64,000 nt of DNA from Axinella damicornis (lineage: Eukaryota > Porifera > Demospongiae > Axinellida > Axinellidae), in the NCBI GenBank assembly GCA_963931865.1, contig OZ007506.1, positions 1,516,627 to 1,580,626 on the forward strand. The letters are read 5' to 3'. Positions 33,301-44,600 of the stretch are shown here, in pieces; the stretch's first letter is position 1, and each line of letters opens with the position of its first letter. The position numbers and the translations under genes were made by a program. The notes under the pieces are model-generated. The model was not told the origin of the DNA. It searched no databases and saw nothing but the letters and a program-made list of their open reading frames with translations.

Positions 33301-36300
33301 ATGCTGCAGGTTTTGAACACTAGTGAGAAGTACCTCTTTTCTCCGAGCCTTTCTCCGAAATGGAATTGCACTATGGACCATGGATGCAATATGACGTGTA
33401 TTACTTTAAACACATACTCAAAAGCAGTACACCAACCTTCCTTGCTGCAAGCCCAAGCTGTCGTCCTGGGTACCTGGCTGGCCACCTCTGTCCCCAGTTG
33501 CACCACCACTACTAGTGGGAATGTCTTTCTCACCCTCCATTACCATGGCAACCTCAGAACAACCAGCATCACTGTGCTGCAGAGACTTGGGAACAACAAA
33601 AGCGTCTAGTTTCTGCTCCTTTGCATCTGTCCGTACCATCTGATAGGCATATGGCTGGTCACCAGCTGGGTGGAAGAGATGCAGTTGATAAACATTAAAG
33701 CTGTTCACATAACTAACAAGTTTACTGGTTGATATTAGCCTCATTCCCAGGCCCCACCCAGCTACTTGTCGCTTGTTCTGCAAGTGACGAAAAGCTGGGC
33801 AGGGGCCTGGAAAAGTGGCTAATAAACGATTGCACGTTGTGTCATGTTCAGATTTGCGCATACAGAGCTGTACATCAGCACTCACAAGAGGCAGCACTCT
33901 TCAGAGGTGCTCCACTGCCACTGCCTCCCACCCCTGCTTGCAGCTGCAGTGAGGCAGCAGCTGCAGGGACAGTGGCCCCAGGGAGGAGGGCCTGGGTGAA
34001 GTACGTTCGGGAGGCATTGCAGCCGAGCAATCGCTCCTCTATGGCTTTCTGGATGGACTCCACAATCACATCTTCGTGGAGGAAGTGGACCTACAAGGAC
34101 AATTACATCACTAAAGGTGACCATAACATGTTGGCCTGGGAACAAGAATTATGCTTTATGTATACTGTACCATTATATACATGACATAAGGGAAACATAT
34201 ACAGTATTCCAGCCAGTTTGAATTAATTAGGCTTGCCTCGTGCTTGGTAGGGTGGACATTCACATCCACATTCGATGGCATAATCTCAATGCTGCATAAG
34301 CAGTAAGAAAACAACGCCCATCATCCCCTAATTTGATGGCCTTCCAGGGATGTTTATACCTCATGTAGACAAAAGGGTGTGTGGCCTTGGGTAGGTAGGC
34401 TGCATATACCGCCTCGACAGCTTTGCGAAGTGCTGTGCTGTCAACTAAGCGGTCTATGAAACAAACACGCAACAAATAAAGACGTACAAACTAAGGGTCC
34501 TTGCTAGTTAACATACGATTGATGAACAGCAAAAACTGGAGCTTCTTCACAGAGTAGTTTGCATTGGTGATGAAACCCTCCATCTTGAACCCAAGCTTTG
34601 AGTTCTCACTTGATGTAGGCAGCAACTCTCTTAGTTGTACAAAGATAGACGGGCATACTAGAATCAAGATAACTGTTGACGAGTGTGTCCAGGTCTGTCT
34701 GTAATCAAACCATGTACTCCACAACTACAATATGGAGGCCACAGCACCAGGCGGCGTTAATAGATGAAAAAGTGTACCTGTTCAGCCATTTCTATATCCT
34801 CCCATCAGCTCTTAAGTCTTAGCTTTCAGACAGTTACCACATACATTGTTCCATAGCCTTGTCCCCAGGCGCTCGGTACTGAGCGCCTGGGGACGAGGCT
34901 ATAGTTGTTCCATTATAGAAAGTCCAGGCTTGTAAGCCATGGTGATGGCTAAGTGTGTAATTTGCAGGTCTCGCAACGATAGGAGCTCTGATCCAATGTT
35001 CATTGCTCAAAGTAAAGTGGGACGAGATCAAGTCTGAGTAAATACCTGGCCACTGACGATCCATAGAGTGAACTGATGTTGTCTTTAATGGCACTGGCCT
35101 GCAGTGTTCGTACGTCAGCTACAGCTTCACCATACTACCACGTAAAATGAAATCAAATTTGTAAGTTTTTGTCACCATTAATACACTCAGCGTAAAGAGC
35201 CAACCTTTTTCAGTGTGAATGCTACACCTGCATTGTGGACTGCATACCTATGGTGGTAAGGGAAAGTGCAACTCCTATAGCTTGCGCCTTTTATATTTGG
35301 TTACGCCATCTGCCGGGCTGGTTTTGTATTACACTCTATGAACGAAGCACATTATGGCTTCAGCATGTGCTACCTGAGAATTGTCTTATAGAGTGTACTA
35401 AAGGAGTAGCTGTATTGCAGGTTAGCTACCAGGAGGAATCAACTTGTTGAATTGTCATTGGCTTCTGGATACTGGCTCTATTTTCAGCAATTTAAACTGA
35501 CCCATCTTGAATTAAATGCACAGAACATTCCTCCTCACCACACCTCCCATAGAATATGCTAGGAACACATATCAAAAGGTCAGCAGGAAATAAAGACTGC
35601 ATGCAGACGGTTGTATCCCACAAGCTCACTTTGTGACCACATCAGCAATCTTTCCATACTCTTCTGACGGGCTCTTCATGGCCTTCCTCCTAGTGGTCAC
35701 ATTGTAAAACAAGTCTTCTGCCACAATCTGGGTACCCTGATTGCCAGCACATGGTTTTGGTTCCGGAGGCCCCCCAGGACGCAGGGGAACCAACTTGCCA
35801 TCACTGTAGGATGCCCTGTAAGGACATGGTGGGGATATCAATACCTCATTACTGGAATACACGAATTCACTGTAAGCATATCATTCCCAGCATGCTACTA
35901 CATAGTACATGGTGTATGGGAGATGGACCCACTGGTTCCAAGCTACTCCCAATGCACATACACTCAACAGTTGCAACCTCGCTTACTTATAGGCACACTT
36001 GGAGTCAGCTGTACGTGTAGTGATGGTCACATGGGCCACATGGCTAATGCTGGCCAGAGCCTGGGGGGAGATAAAATCATGCTTGCTTGCAGCATGATCA
36101 TGCTTGAATAACCATACTGAATAGGCCTAGGCAGGGAATTAGTCTACAATGATTTGGCTTAGGCTGTGAGTGATGCTAGGTGAGGACAATACCATGCATC
36201 GGAGGCGCAACATCATCGAAATACTATTTCACAGTTTAAATTTAAACTATCAGATCTGTAGAAACACGAAGTTCAGCTTGCAATTATGTTGGGAGTGGTC

Positions 36301-37390
36301 CTTGCTGTGTTGGCTATGTGGACAAAAAATATATATACCTCCAAGTTTCGTACTCAGGTGGAGAGGGGTAAGGAAAGCACTTATCCTGTGAAGCAAAGCA
36401 TTATTCAAAATACCGTTGCCAGATGCACACTTACTTTTACCAATGGGCACTTAGCAGAACTAGATAACTTTATTGCCCTCAAAGGGAACACAGATGACAA
36501 GCTGGATTGACAAAGGACAAGGCTTTCCCGCCATGCAACAAGACAAAGATCATCAGAACTAATGCATGCATGCGTGGTGCTCGCCTCGTTCCCGAGTGGC
36601 TGGGGACGAGGCTATAGCATGGTAATTCATACCTTGTAATTTGTGCCCTGGGGACAAAGCAGCAACAGATACAGCACAGCTGTATGAACTGTAAACGCTC
36701 TTCGTGTCATGGGTCATTCCTAATCCATACAGCACTTCATGATCACAATACCATGCTCTAATGATATAATTATAGGCACATGCCCATTTTTTATACACAT
36801 GCAAAAATACTAGTAGCATCATACTTACCTCTCCTCTGAATCCATAAGTACTTATACTAGACAGGTCCTCAAACTTTCTCAATTTGCTGGTTGTGAAGCG
36901 CTCACAGACAATCGGCATGTCTTCCTTCTGCAGCCATATCAGTGAGAGTGATTATTGAACCCATTTCAGTGACTATCAGCGCACCAAAATCATAACAACT
37001 CTGATACCTTGATGCCGCAGCCATTGTCCTGGATCTGTATCAGTTTCAAGCCACCTGACTTAATTGTAACTTGGATGGAGGTCGCACCAGCATCTAAGCT
37101 GCAAATAGATTGACACAAATTGTCAAACTTTGTCACTTTTCAAACTTCAAAAGGTTTACCAGTTTTCAAGCATTTCTTTGATTGCATTTGCTGGTCTCTG
37201 GATGACCTAGAGAAATTATGGTAATAATTATAGGGTATGCCCACATAATTGGCCAAGGGATTTGGTATTGGACTATACTTGCCTCGCCAGCTGCAATTCT
37301 GTTCACAACAGCCTCTTCCAACTTCTGGATCCTCCTGGGCTGGCCTCCAGCTGCTTGGTGAAGCCCTGAGCTAAAGGCCATACACGCCAT
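30307..37390 (-). CDS. MLH1: DNA mismatch repair protein MLH1 (complete, 23 exons)
   Basis: MutL homologue, acting in the nucleus with a PMS partner after MutS mismatch recognition. Exons, 5' to 3': 37283-37390, 37160-37206, 37008-37098, 36829-36927, 35987-36060, 35630-35815, 35205-35247, 35046-35134, 34517-34629, 34360-34453, 34237-34291, 33886-34090, 33437-33665, 33276-33352, 33133-33206, 33013-33047, 32691-32754, 32560-32614, 31813-31853, 31656-31724, 31381-31473, about 30695-30898, 30307-30486. Total 2325 nt (774 aa; human 756). GHKL ATPase motifs seen: [21 protein letters not shown] with STYGFRGE, and GNQGTQ. Then [29 protein letters not shown], the dimerisation domain ([19 protein letters not shown]) and the conserved C-terminal end YKVFERC. 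Introns 1 and 11 use GC donors. The exon 22 donor is the least certain boundary. The two ATGs at the start (37390, 37381) are in frame. Confidence 0.95.
30988..31217. repeat. Dispersed repeat (GCGCATGCGCGAAGCGGG family), copy 1
   Basis: About 230 bp matched by 55121-55382: the same GCATGCGCGAAGCGG start, GCAATCGGTTTTGTCCGTCT, CTCTATGTGTACCTGACTGA, and TATTTCGGCTATTTCCTA end. No coding capacity. It is in an MLH1 intron. Confidence 0.85.
31901..32300. mobile_element. Fold-back (TAGCCTCG-type) element, 400 bp with long arms
   Basis: The terminal arms, about 80 bases, run TAGCCTCGTACCCAGGCCCT, then CACGCGGAACGCGGAAGAGG and GCACATACGGGAATTTTGCC, with exact or near-exact inverses at the other end. 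The central 230 bases are unrelated to other members. It lies in MLH1 intron 18. Confidence 0.9.
33736..33821. repeat. Fold-back (TAGCCTCG-type) element
   Basis: TAGCCTCATTCCCAGGCCCC with inner CCAGCT(A)TTCGTC-like arm, and the inverse GGGGCCTGGAAAAGTGGCTA, in MLH1 intron 12. The interior resembles the element at 40110-40230. Confidence 0.75.
34231..34237 (-). other. GC-AG splice donor, MLH1 intron 11
   Basis: Exon 11 ends KHE as ...CACGAG followed by GCAAGC instead of GT. Exon 12 resumes with VHFLHE after TTGTAG, giving the conserved HPTKHEVHFLH. No nearby GT keeps the frame. Confidence 0.85.
34854..34901. repeat. Fold-back (TAGCCTTG-type) element
   Basis: TAGCCTTGTCCCCAGGCGCT and its inverse with almost no loop (CGGTACTG), in MLH1 intron 8. 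Confidence 0.85.
37277..37283 (-). other. GC-AG splice donor, MLH1 intron 1
   Basis: Exon 1 ends NRIAAGE as ...GGCGAG followed by GCAAGT, otherwise a perfect donor. Exon 2 starts GTCATCCAG after CTCTAG, restoring the invariant [16 protein letters not shown]. Confidence 0.88.
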
Positions 37391-37593
37391 ACTGAGTCCA
37401 CACCTAGTACCTGACAGTATTAGTTTCCGGACGTAAATTCGGACGCCACGCGCTCCCGGGGCGCGCGCTTGGTCTAGAGTCTGATCTGGGGATCGGGACG
37501 AGACTTGATCTTGGAGCTCGTGGAAGGTGTGGGTACGAGACCCTCCCACAGAGACTATACTACCCTCCCCCGGGTTTGGGTACGGATATACGT
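37391..37593. promoter_or_regulatory. Shared divergent promoter of MLH1 and Fringe-like copy 1
   Basis: 203 bp separate the two divergent start codons. The region is GC-rich (GGGGCGCGCGC near 37460) and lacks a clear TATA box. It holds a pair of GGGACGAGAC/GGTACGAGAC motifs. A bidirectional promoter follows from the layout; no factor site is claimed. Confidence 0.5.
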
Positions 37594-40500
37594 ATGGAGT
37601 CCTATAGCCGGAGAAAGGTGGTAGCCATTGCGATAGTAGCAGTTCTAATCCTGTGGGTCCTATGGATATGTCACTCACGGACTGGTAGACCTCGAGCTCG
37701 AGACTCGCCTCGAGTGTCATTGCCCGTGGAGGCTAATCAGCTGATCCGGGCACAGAAGACCAATGATTATTCAAAGCTGCACCTAACTTATGACAGGATA
37801 GTTCTGCCAGGAAGCAACCGTTTAAATGTGTTCATATCAGTGAGAACCACATCACGGTTCCACGAGTCACGGTTGCTCCTCCTCCTCTATACCTGGTTGC
37901 AGACTGTAGACCCAAAACAGGTACTAGTTAATCAGACGATGATAATGCCATGCCACACTGCGGCATCATCTTGATCCTAAATCTGATTCAACAGGTCCAG
38001 ATTATTACTGATTCTCTAGATGACATCTGGATTAATGCAGCCAAAGAAGCAGGTATGTAACATCGACTGCATCCAGGACTACTATCTGTGTACCACCTCT
38101 CCCTCCGTATGCAGGTTTTAGAATTGTGATTCCACCTGGTTGTGAAATTGGACATACAAGGTACAGCATGATGGAAATGGCAAATAGGTGTAATTGAAGC
38201 ACTGATTGTGCTAAGAATGCAATTCATCAGAGATATTTGAAGATAATACTCCTTTCTGTACTATTTGTCCTACCTTAGCAGTCAGCGACGTCCCCTAACC
38301 CCTGAAACGTCAGCTGCTAACAGAAGGGCAGTGGACTTCTTGTATTGCCATAAACCATTGTTTTTTCGAAGTTCTTAAAAGCTACGAAGGGGTGTCACGA
38401 ATCGTGAACCAACAATGAAGTTATGAGCTGTCTAAACTGAGCTGTATTTGACTTTTTGATCGATCGGTGGCGAAATCCACGTGCGCGGTCTTCGATTTCA
38501 TTGGCCATCTGAAATTCCAGATGGGAAAGGTGTTAGTGATGACAAGAAATCACCACCAGTCCCTCTCCGCGGGGGCGCGCATAGATAGGGCTGGGCATGA
38601 GACTAACCTCAAACGTTGCATTTTCAGAACACCCTTGTGCTGTAAGACAGGGTATGAATTTGAGCAGTACTACAAAGCAACTGAGACAGGAAAAAGATAC
38701 AGGTAGGTGACATCATCCTCTTGTGACTAGTACTAGACATGTACGCCATTATCCCAGGGGGTTGTACTGTGTATGCTTTTATTTCAGGTGGTACTGCCAT
38801 TTTGATGATGACGAGTATGTGAACATTCCAGTTCTTATGAAGACCCTTCATGCACATGAAGACAAGTTATATCTTGGGCACTGGCCGAGCGCTAGCAGAT
38901 TCTGGAGAGGGAATAAAGTGACTGTAAGGAGAACAGTTTTGAATTTAGTAGAGCAATATTATTACCAAATTAATTATGTCCCTTGTAGCTCTTGTGAGCT
39001 CCCCTTGCATCTGTAGGCATCATGTGTATCATCTAATATGCAAGACTTTACAATTTTGTTTGTGTTTGCAAAATCTGCATGAGTGGCTGTTACAGTGTAG
39101 CACCAGCAATTCAATATCCAGAGCATGTACATGTAGAGCATCATGGAACTACACTGCTTGGATTATACCAGGTGCTATGTGTAGTACCTTCGCAGTTTTG
39201 TTTGAACACTGATTGATGTTCTAAGAACTGCACTGTATTGTCTGTTGATATGTAACTGAGGTATGATTTCATCCTTGCAGTGGAGGACTGGGGAGTTCCC
39301 TGAACGTGTAAGTTGGCACTGTGCACTACGTTTGAGTACCTACTATGGTATGATTCTCTACATGTTTTCATGTCTTATCAGAAACGTTCTTCGTTCCGCT
39401 ATGCTACCGGAGCTGCGTTTTGTATTAGTTCAACTCTCATGCCTCAGATGGAGAGGTACATCAGGTCAGAGCAGTACACCACAATGTGTCTAGGTGATGA
39501 GTCTTGTGTTCTCCTCACCTCCCTGCATCTTGAGTTGATTGCACACGCAATAGCTATCACATCATTCATCAAGGTTCTCTTCCCACATGTGCAGAGGTAG
39601 CGCCCAATTTGCATCCACTTGTGCAAAGCTATGGTTTCCAGAGGATGTGGCTATTGGTGCCATTATTGGTATATAAACTACATACAGGCATCCACCCTTA
39701 CACCTAGTCTCGGCCCCAGATCCAAACCAACCCCAGCGCGGATCGCTTCCAGTATCACGCACGGGGATACTAGATGCGATCCGTGCTGGGGTGGGTTTGG
39801 GTCTGGGACCCAGACTACCTTACACCATGATGGAACTTCTAAAATACAGGGTGTTCAATGGGACTTTATTTTAACTTGATGCACTTTCATCTAAGTTCTA
39901 TCGACCTAGACCAATTCTCTCGAAGTTGGGGGCGGGGTGGGGGCTCCGCCCCACCCCCAACTTCCGGAAAGCAAGAGAATTGGTCTAGCTTGATAGACTA
40001 AGTTACATCTGATTGTAACCTGAGGTGCTGTGTCATGACTAATCTATTATAGCCTCACATTATTCCCATGCAACTCCGATCCAATGGTTATACATGTAGT
40101 AGGACTATAGCTTCATTCTCAGGCCCTCCCAGCTTTTCGTCACAGTACACTTGCATAGTATACTTGCAGCTTTTCCTCACTTGCAGTATACTGCAAGCAA
40201 CGAAAAGCTGGGAGGGGCCTGGGAAGCAGGCTCCAGTAGGACCGGTTTGATTGTGAGATTCTAGCCTGTATCTGTGCTCACAAACCCAAATCCAGGAATT
40301 GGCTAGGCACTTGAAACTAGTCCTTCTGTATGGGAAATCTGTTAGGTCTAGCGATCACTTGAGTACTGTACATCGGTATCTAAAGCTTTAGATACCATAT
40401 ATTGGGTGATGTACAGTACTAGCGTGATGACTGATGCCTTTTGTCATGTTCTGCACTTCAGAGGCCATCTTGGGATATAATCTGACAGAGGTGCCAGCAA

Positions 40501-41190
40501 TGCTGACACAGAACACTGTTGGAGCTACTGGTCGCAAAAACATTAAGAACCAGGTACATTGTGCTACTTGGAATACACTCTTTCCTCTCCAGTCTCATTA
40601 GCTAATTGCACATGCATCCACAAATACCCAACTATCACTGCTACCCCGGCCAGCATGAACGAGCACGATTCATAATCTATGTGTAACAATGGAGAATGAA
40701 ATCCTGTTTCAGCAAGAGGGTGACTTCTTATGTAGTAGTTAGCTACTCATAATCACAATGTGTTCACCTACTCTGTGGCAACACCAAGTAAGGATTAGCG
40801 AAACGTTCCCAGAATCTTATGAATATTTACCAGTAGCGCAGATTTCCAACAGTATTACCCATTTGACTGTTCCCAAGGTCACAATTGGCTACAAGGGACG
40901 TAGTCAAGTCACCATTCCTGGTGCAGCCTTTACATTGGAGCAGGATCCCACCAGGTGTGTGCTGGAGATTTATTTTAGCTCGGCCCAAGGGATGCAGTGT
41001 ATGTGATGCTGGGTTTTCCTTGTCCTCCAGTTTCCTGTCCTACCACTGTCTGCTCTATCCCTCAACATCATGGTGCAGAAAATGGCCAAAGAAACAGATG
41101 AACCCAACACTAACAACAATGAATAAATCTGATTTGCAACAGAGACTTGAGCTCATTTCAAGGACATTGGAGAAAAACATAAACCAATAA
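37594..41190 (+). CDS. fng: Fringe-like beta-1,3-N-acetylglucosaminyltransferase, copy 1 (complete, 11 exons)
   Basis: Golgi type II glycosyltransferase of family GT31; Fringe proteins add GlcNAc to O-fucose on EGF repeats of Notch. Exons: 37594-37920, 37995-38052, 38115-38160, 38628-38702, 38788-38923, 39281-39307, 39382-39493, 39597-39668, 40462-40553, 40878-40954, 41031-41190; 1182 nt, 393 aa. Seen: a short cytosolic tail, signal anchor (VVAIAIVAVLILWVLWIC), DVFISVRTT-type start of the catalytic domain (here LNVFISVRTTSRFHESRLLLLLYTW), YCHFDDDEYVN with the DxD metal site, SFRYATGAAFCIS, PEDVAIGAIIEAILG, and the C-terminal EQDPTSFLSYHCLLYPSTSWC, the most Fringe-specific part. The MESYS start is preferred over the ATG 18 bases upstream because copies 2 and 3 start at the matching residue. 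The donor substrate is inferred, not shown. Confidence 0.88.
39705..39817. repeat. Fold-back (TAGTCTCG-type) element
   Basis: TAGTCTCGGCCCCAGATCCA and GGGTCTGGGACCCAGACTA ends, with an inner arm CCCCAGC.CGGATCGC and inverse, in intron 8 of Fringe-like copy 1. Confidence 0.8.
39896..39996. repeat. Long hairpin (CTAGACCAATTCTCT arms)
   Basis: TCTATCGACCTAGACCAATT and its inverse near 39975-39995, with inner GTTGGGGGCGGGGTGGGG and inverse arms around GCTCC. It is a fold-back structure unrelated to the TAGCCTCG ends. Confidence 0.75.
40110..40233. repeat. Fold-back element (TAGCTTCATTCTCAGG variant)
   Basis: Diverged ends plus strong inner arms CCCTCCCAGCTTTTCGT and ACGAAAAGCTGGGAGGGGCC, with a central arm GTATACTTGCAG-like and its inverse. 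Confidence 0.7.
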
Positions 41191-41601
41191 TCACTCAGAA
41201 AACAATTGCAGCATTGGAATGAATAGCTATTTTTATTCTGGAAAATCACTGAGGTTCTCAGATTACTTGTCCGAGATCCATTCAAGAAATTGGCTTAGTA
41301 AGATTATCTTCTATTAGTGGGCGTGGTTCAATTACTTGCATATTCTTTAGTCTAGCTGCTAGGGCATATCCCCGCATGCTATAGACCCTCCCGGAAATGA
41401 TGTAACGGAAACGCGTTTTCGTTACTTCATTTCCGGGAGGGAGAGGAGGGTCTAGCAGCTAGACTAACTATTCTTTTGCCTGCCACCTGGCCGGGTCAAA
41501 ACTTGGGACTGAGTAACGATTCCAGACCATCCTCCACGTGCGATATCGTGGGTCTGGCTTACCGCTGTAACCCTTCCCAGATTGGAAACGATATGCGTAT
41601 C
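41191..41601. other. Spacer between Fringe-like copies 1 and 2
   Basis: 411 bases holding the copy 1 3' UTR, a fold-back element (41348-41466) and the copy 2 promoter. No TATA box is evident. Confidence 0.5.
41348..41466. repeat. Fold-back element, TAGTCTAGCTGCTAG family, copy 2
   Basis: TAGTCTAGCTGCTAGGGC and inverse CTAGCAGCTAGACTA ends, inner CCTCCCGGAAATGA and inverse arms. It matches 2438-2542 at the ends. Confidence 0.82.
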
Positions 41602-44600
41602 ATGGAGTTCTGTAGCCGGATAAAGGCGATAGCAGCAGTTGTAATCGGCCTGTGGGTCCTATGGATATGCCACTTACCGACTGGTAGACCTCGAGTGCCG
41701 TTGCCCGTAGAGGCAAATCAGCTGATTCGGCCACAAAACACCAATTATTCAAAGCTGCACCTGACTTATGACAGAATAGTTTTCAACAGTTCAGATGTGT
41801 TCATATCAGTGAGAACTACATCACGGTTCCACGAGTCACGGCTGCTCCTCCTCCTCTACACTTGGTTGCAGACCGTAGACACAAAACAGGTACTAGTTGA
41901 TCAGACGATGATAATGCCATGCCACACTGCGGCATCATCTTGATCCTAAATCTGATTCAACAGGTCCAGATTATTACTGATTCTCTAGATGACATCTGGA
42001 TTAATGCAGCCAAAGAAGCAGGTATGTAACATCGACTGCATCCAGGACTACTATCTGTGTACCACCTCTCCCTCCGTATGCAGGTTTTAGAATTGTGATT
42101 CCACCTGGTTGTGAAATTGGACATAAAAGGTACAAGGATGTGAAATCAGGGGTGGATACGTACCCTACAGATACAGGCCCCTATAATGATTGTACAATCA
42201 TCATAACAAGAGACAGCGGGAATCAGTAACTGCAGTGGTAAGCACGAAGTTGCCAGAAGAGCTCTTCCTGATTGATGACTAAAATTAGAAAACAACATTA
42301 TACATGTAGTTTCTGCACTTTGCTCCAGCATCCTACTGCCTTTAATGACATTTTAATTTCTGAATCCATCCCTGCATCTGGGTGTGAAGAATAGTTTGTC
42401 CTTTTGAAAACTTGGCTCTTCATCGGTAGCATGGAAAGTACAGGAAGTGCTGTCTATCATAGCATAGTGTAAGGCACCATAGGTTTGTTAGCTGAGTAAA
42501 TTTCTGCCAACTCTGATTCCTGTAGTATACCATCCAATATTAGCTTCCCACTGAAGGGTGCAGCCAGAATTCATGGAATTACATGTGAATGTATGCATCA
42601 AGTAAAAATGGAACAATTCCCAGTTGGCACTGCAGTTGATCCTTGCAAAATGTGTTTCAGGTTTTGAATTAAATTTTAGGTGCATGTTTTTCAAAGTTTG
42701 AGATACTTTTTCAAAGGGGTATAAGATTTTTAATGCACAATTTGGGCAAATCCCCACATTTGATGTGCCAAACGTTCTATTTTACTTGATGCATTCACAC
42801 ATGCATTGAGCGTGAAAAATCTCTCCTTGAAACTGTTTCTCATACTATCGTGCCCCTACTGCATATACCATCAATGGGATATATCGCATTTTCAGAACAC
42901 CCTTGTGCTGTAAGACAGGGTATGAATTTGAACAGTACTACAAAGCAACTGAGACAGGAAAAGGATACAGGTAGGTTTGTTTGACAAATTCACATTATAC
43001 TGTGTATGTGTATAGCTTTTAAAATGCCTGCCTGTCCCAGGACTTGATACATGTATGCTTTTTGTTCAGGTGGTTCTGTCACTTTGATGACGATGTGTAT
43101 GTGAACATTCCAGTTCTTATGAGGACCCTCCATGCACATGAAGACAAGTCATATCTTGGGCGTTGGCCAAGCAGAGTCTGGAAAGGGAAGAAACTGATTG
43201 TAAGGAAATGAATCATCTTCCTTAATATTTATAGTGATCAGGATAATGCTGTATGGCTAGCTTACAAGCAGTTGGCCTCATATCCAGACCTCAAGTTTGT
43301 CGCTTGAAGTACTAACATTGGTACTGCAAGCAACAAATGCTGGGGTGAGAAGGCGTGCATGGGTATGCATGAAGCTAACGAGCAGTGCAGTTCCATGATG
43401 CTATACAGGATACTAATAGTCTCACTCAAAATAGTGCACTCATGTATTATTATAGTGCATAAGCTGTATCTATAAATGCAGGTGGAGCTTAAAGTCATTC
43501 CCAGGCCGGTTGCATGCATACTGCAAGTGATCAGTTACTGTAGTAGCTAATAATGGCCTGGAAACGAGGCTAGGTGGAGCTTATAAGCGCTCCATGCAGT
43601 CCGGCCTGACAAGGCTCCAGGGACATGCATGTGTAACATGCACTTTTGTGTTCTGGGTGGACTATATATTATGGTCTGTTGACTTCTTGTGATACTCATC
43701 TTTGCAGTTGAACACTGAGGAATTCCATGAACATGTAAGTTGCCATTGTGCAGCAGTGTGCACCAGATTTGAGCAGTATGTACATTATAGTATGCATCTC
43801 TATGTTTTTTTCATCAGAAACGTTCTTTGTTCCGCTATGCTAATGGGCCTGCATATTGTATTAGTTCAACTCTCATGCCTCAGATGGAGAGATACGTCAG
43901 GTCAGAGCAGTACACCGCAATGTGTCTAGGTGATGAGTCTTGTGTTACACTATACTACGTACCTCCTCACCTCCCATCTTGACTTGATTGCACATGCAGG
44001 TCTTCACAAAATGCTGCATGTCACACCATTAATTCGTCATTGTTCTCTTCCCACATGTGCAGAGGTAGCACCCTATTTGCATCCATTTGTGAGAAACTAC
44101 AGGGTCCGGATGACATGGCTATTGGTGCCATTATTGGTATAATTATTAAGTACAATACATGACATTGTATGCACCCTTACACCTAGCCTCGGTCCCAGGC
44201 TCTCTCCTCTAAAAACGGGGGGAGGAGAGAGCCTGGTAACATTCGCTAGAAAAGCTGTCGACTTCCGGCGCGTCATCAGCCATGTGATAAACGAAGGACA
44301 CTCCTACTTTTGTGGTAAATGTCGCGTGAGTTACAAATCAGTCACGCGCTATTGAAAATATCACTCTTCGTTTTCAAGGCATCCCCAGCTTCACAGAAGT
44401 CCGAGACAATTCTACAGCTAACCAGGAGAGCTCACCTTGTGAACCGTCGATCCTGTAAGCGGCGACAAACAACGAACGAGCTGGTCCGGCAAACAATCCG
44501 CAGTGAACAGCGAGATCAGACCAGTGGCCCTCTCGCACACCCTGTCAACTGCCTTTCGCCAATCATTGAGAGGTACTCTGTCCCGGAGCGTTCAGTTCTG

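Noticed and set aside
37576..37593. Upstream in-frame ATG (MGTDIR) as the start of Fringe-like copy 1
   Set aside because: Not shared in position with copies 2 and 3, whose starts align with the MES/MEF methionine.
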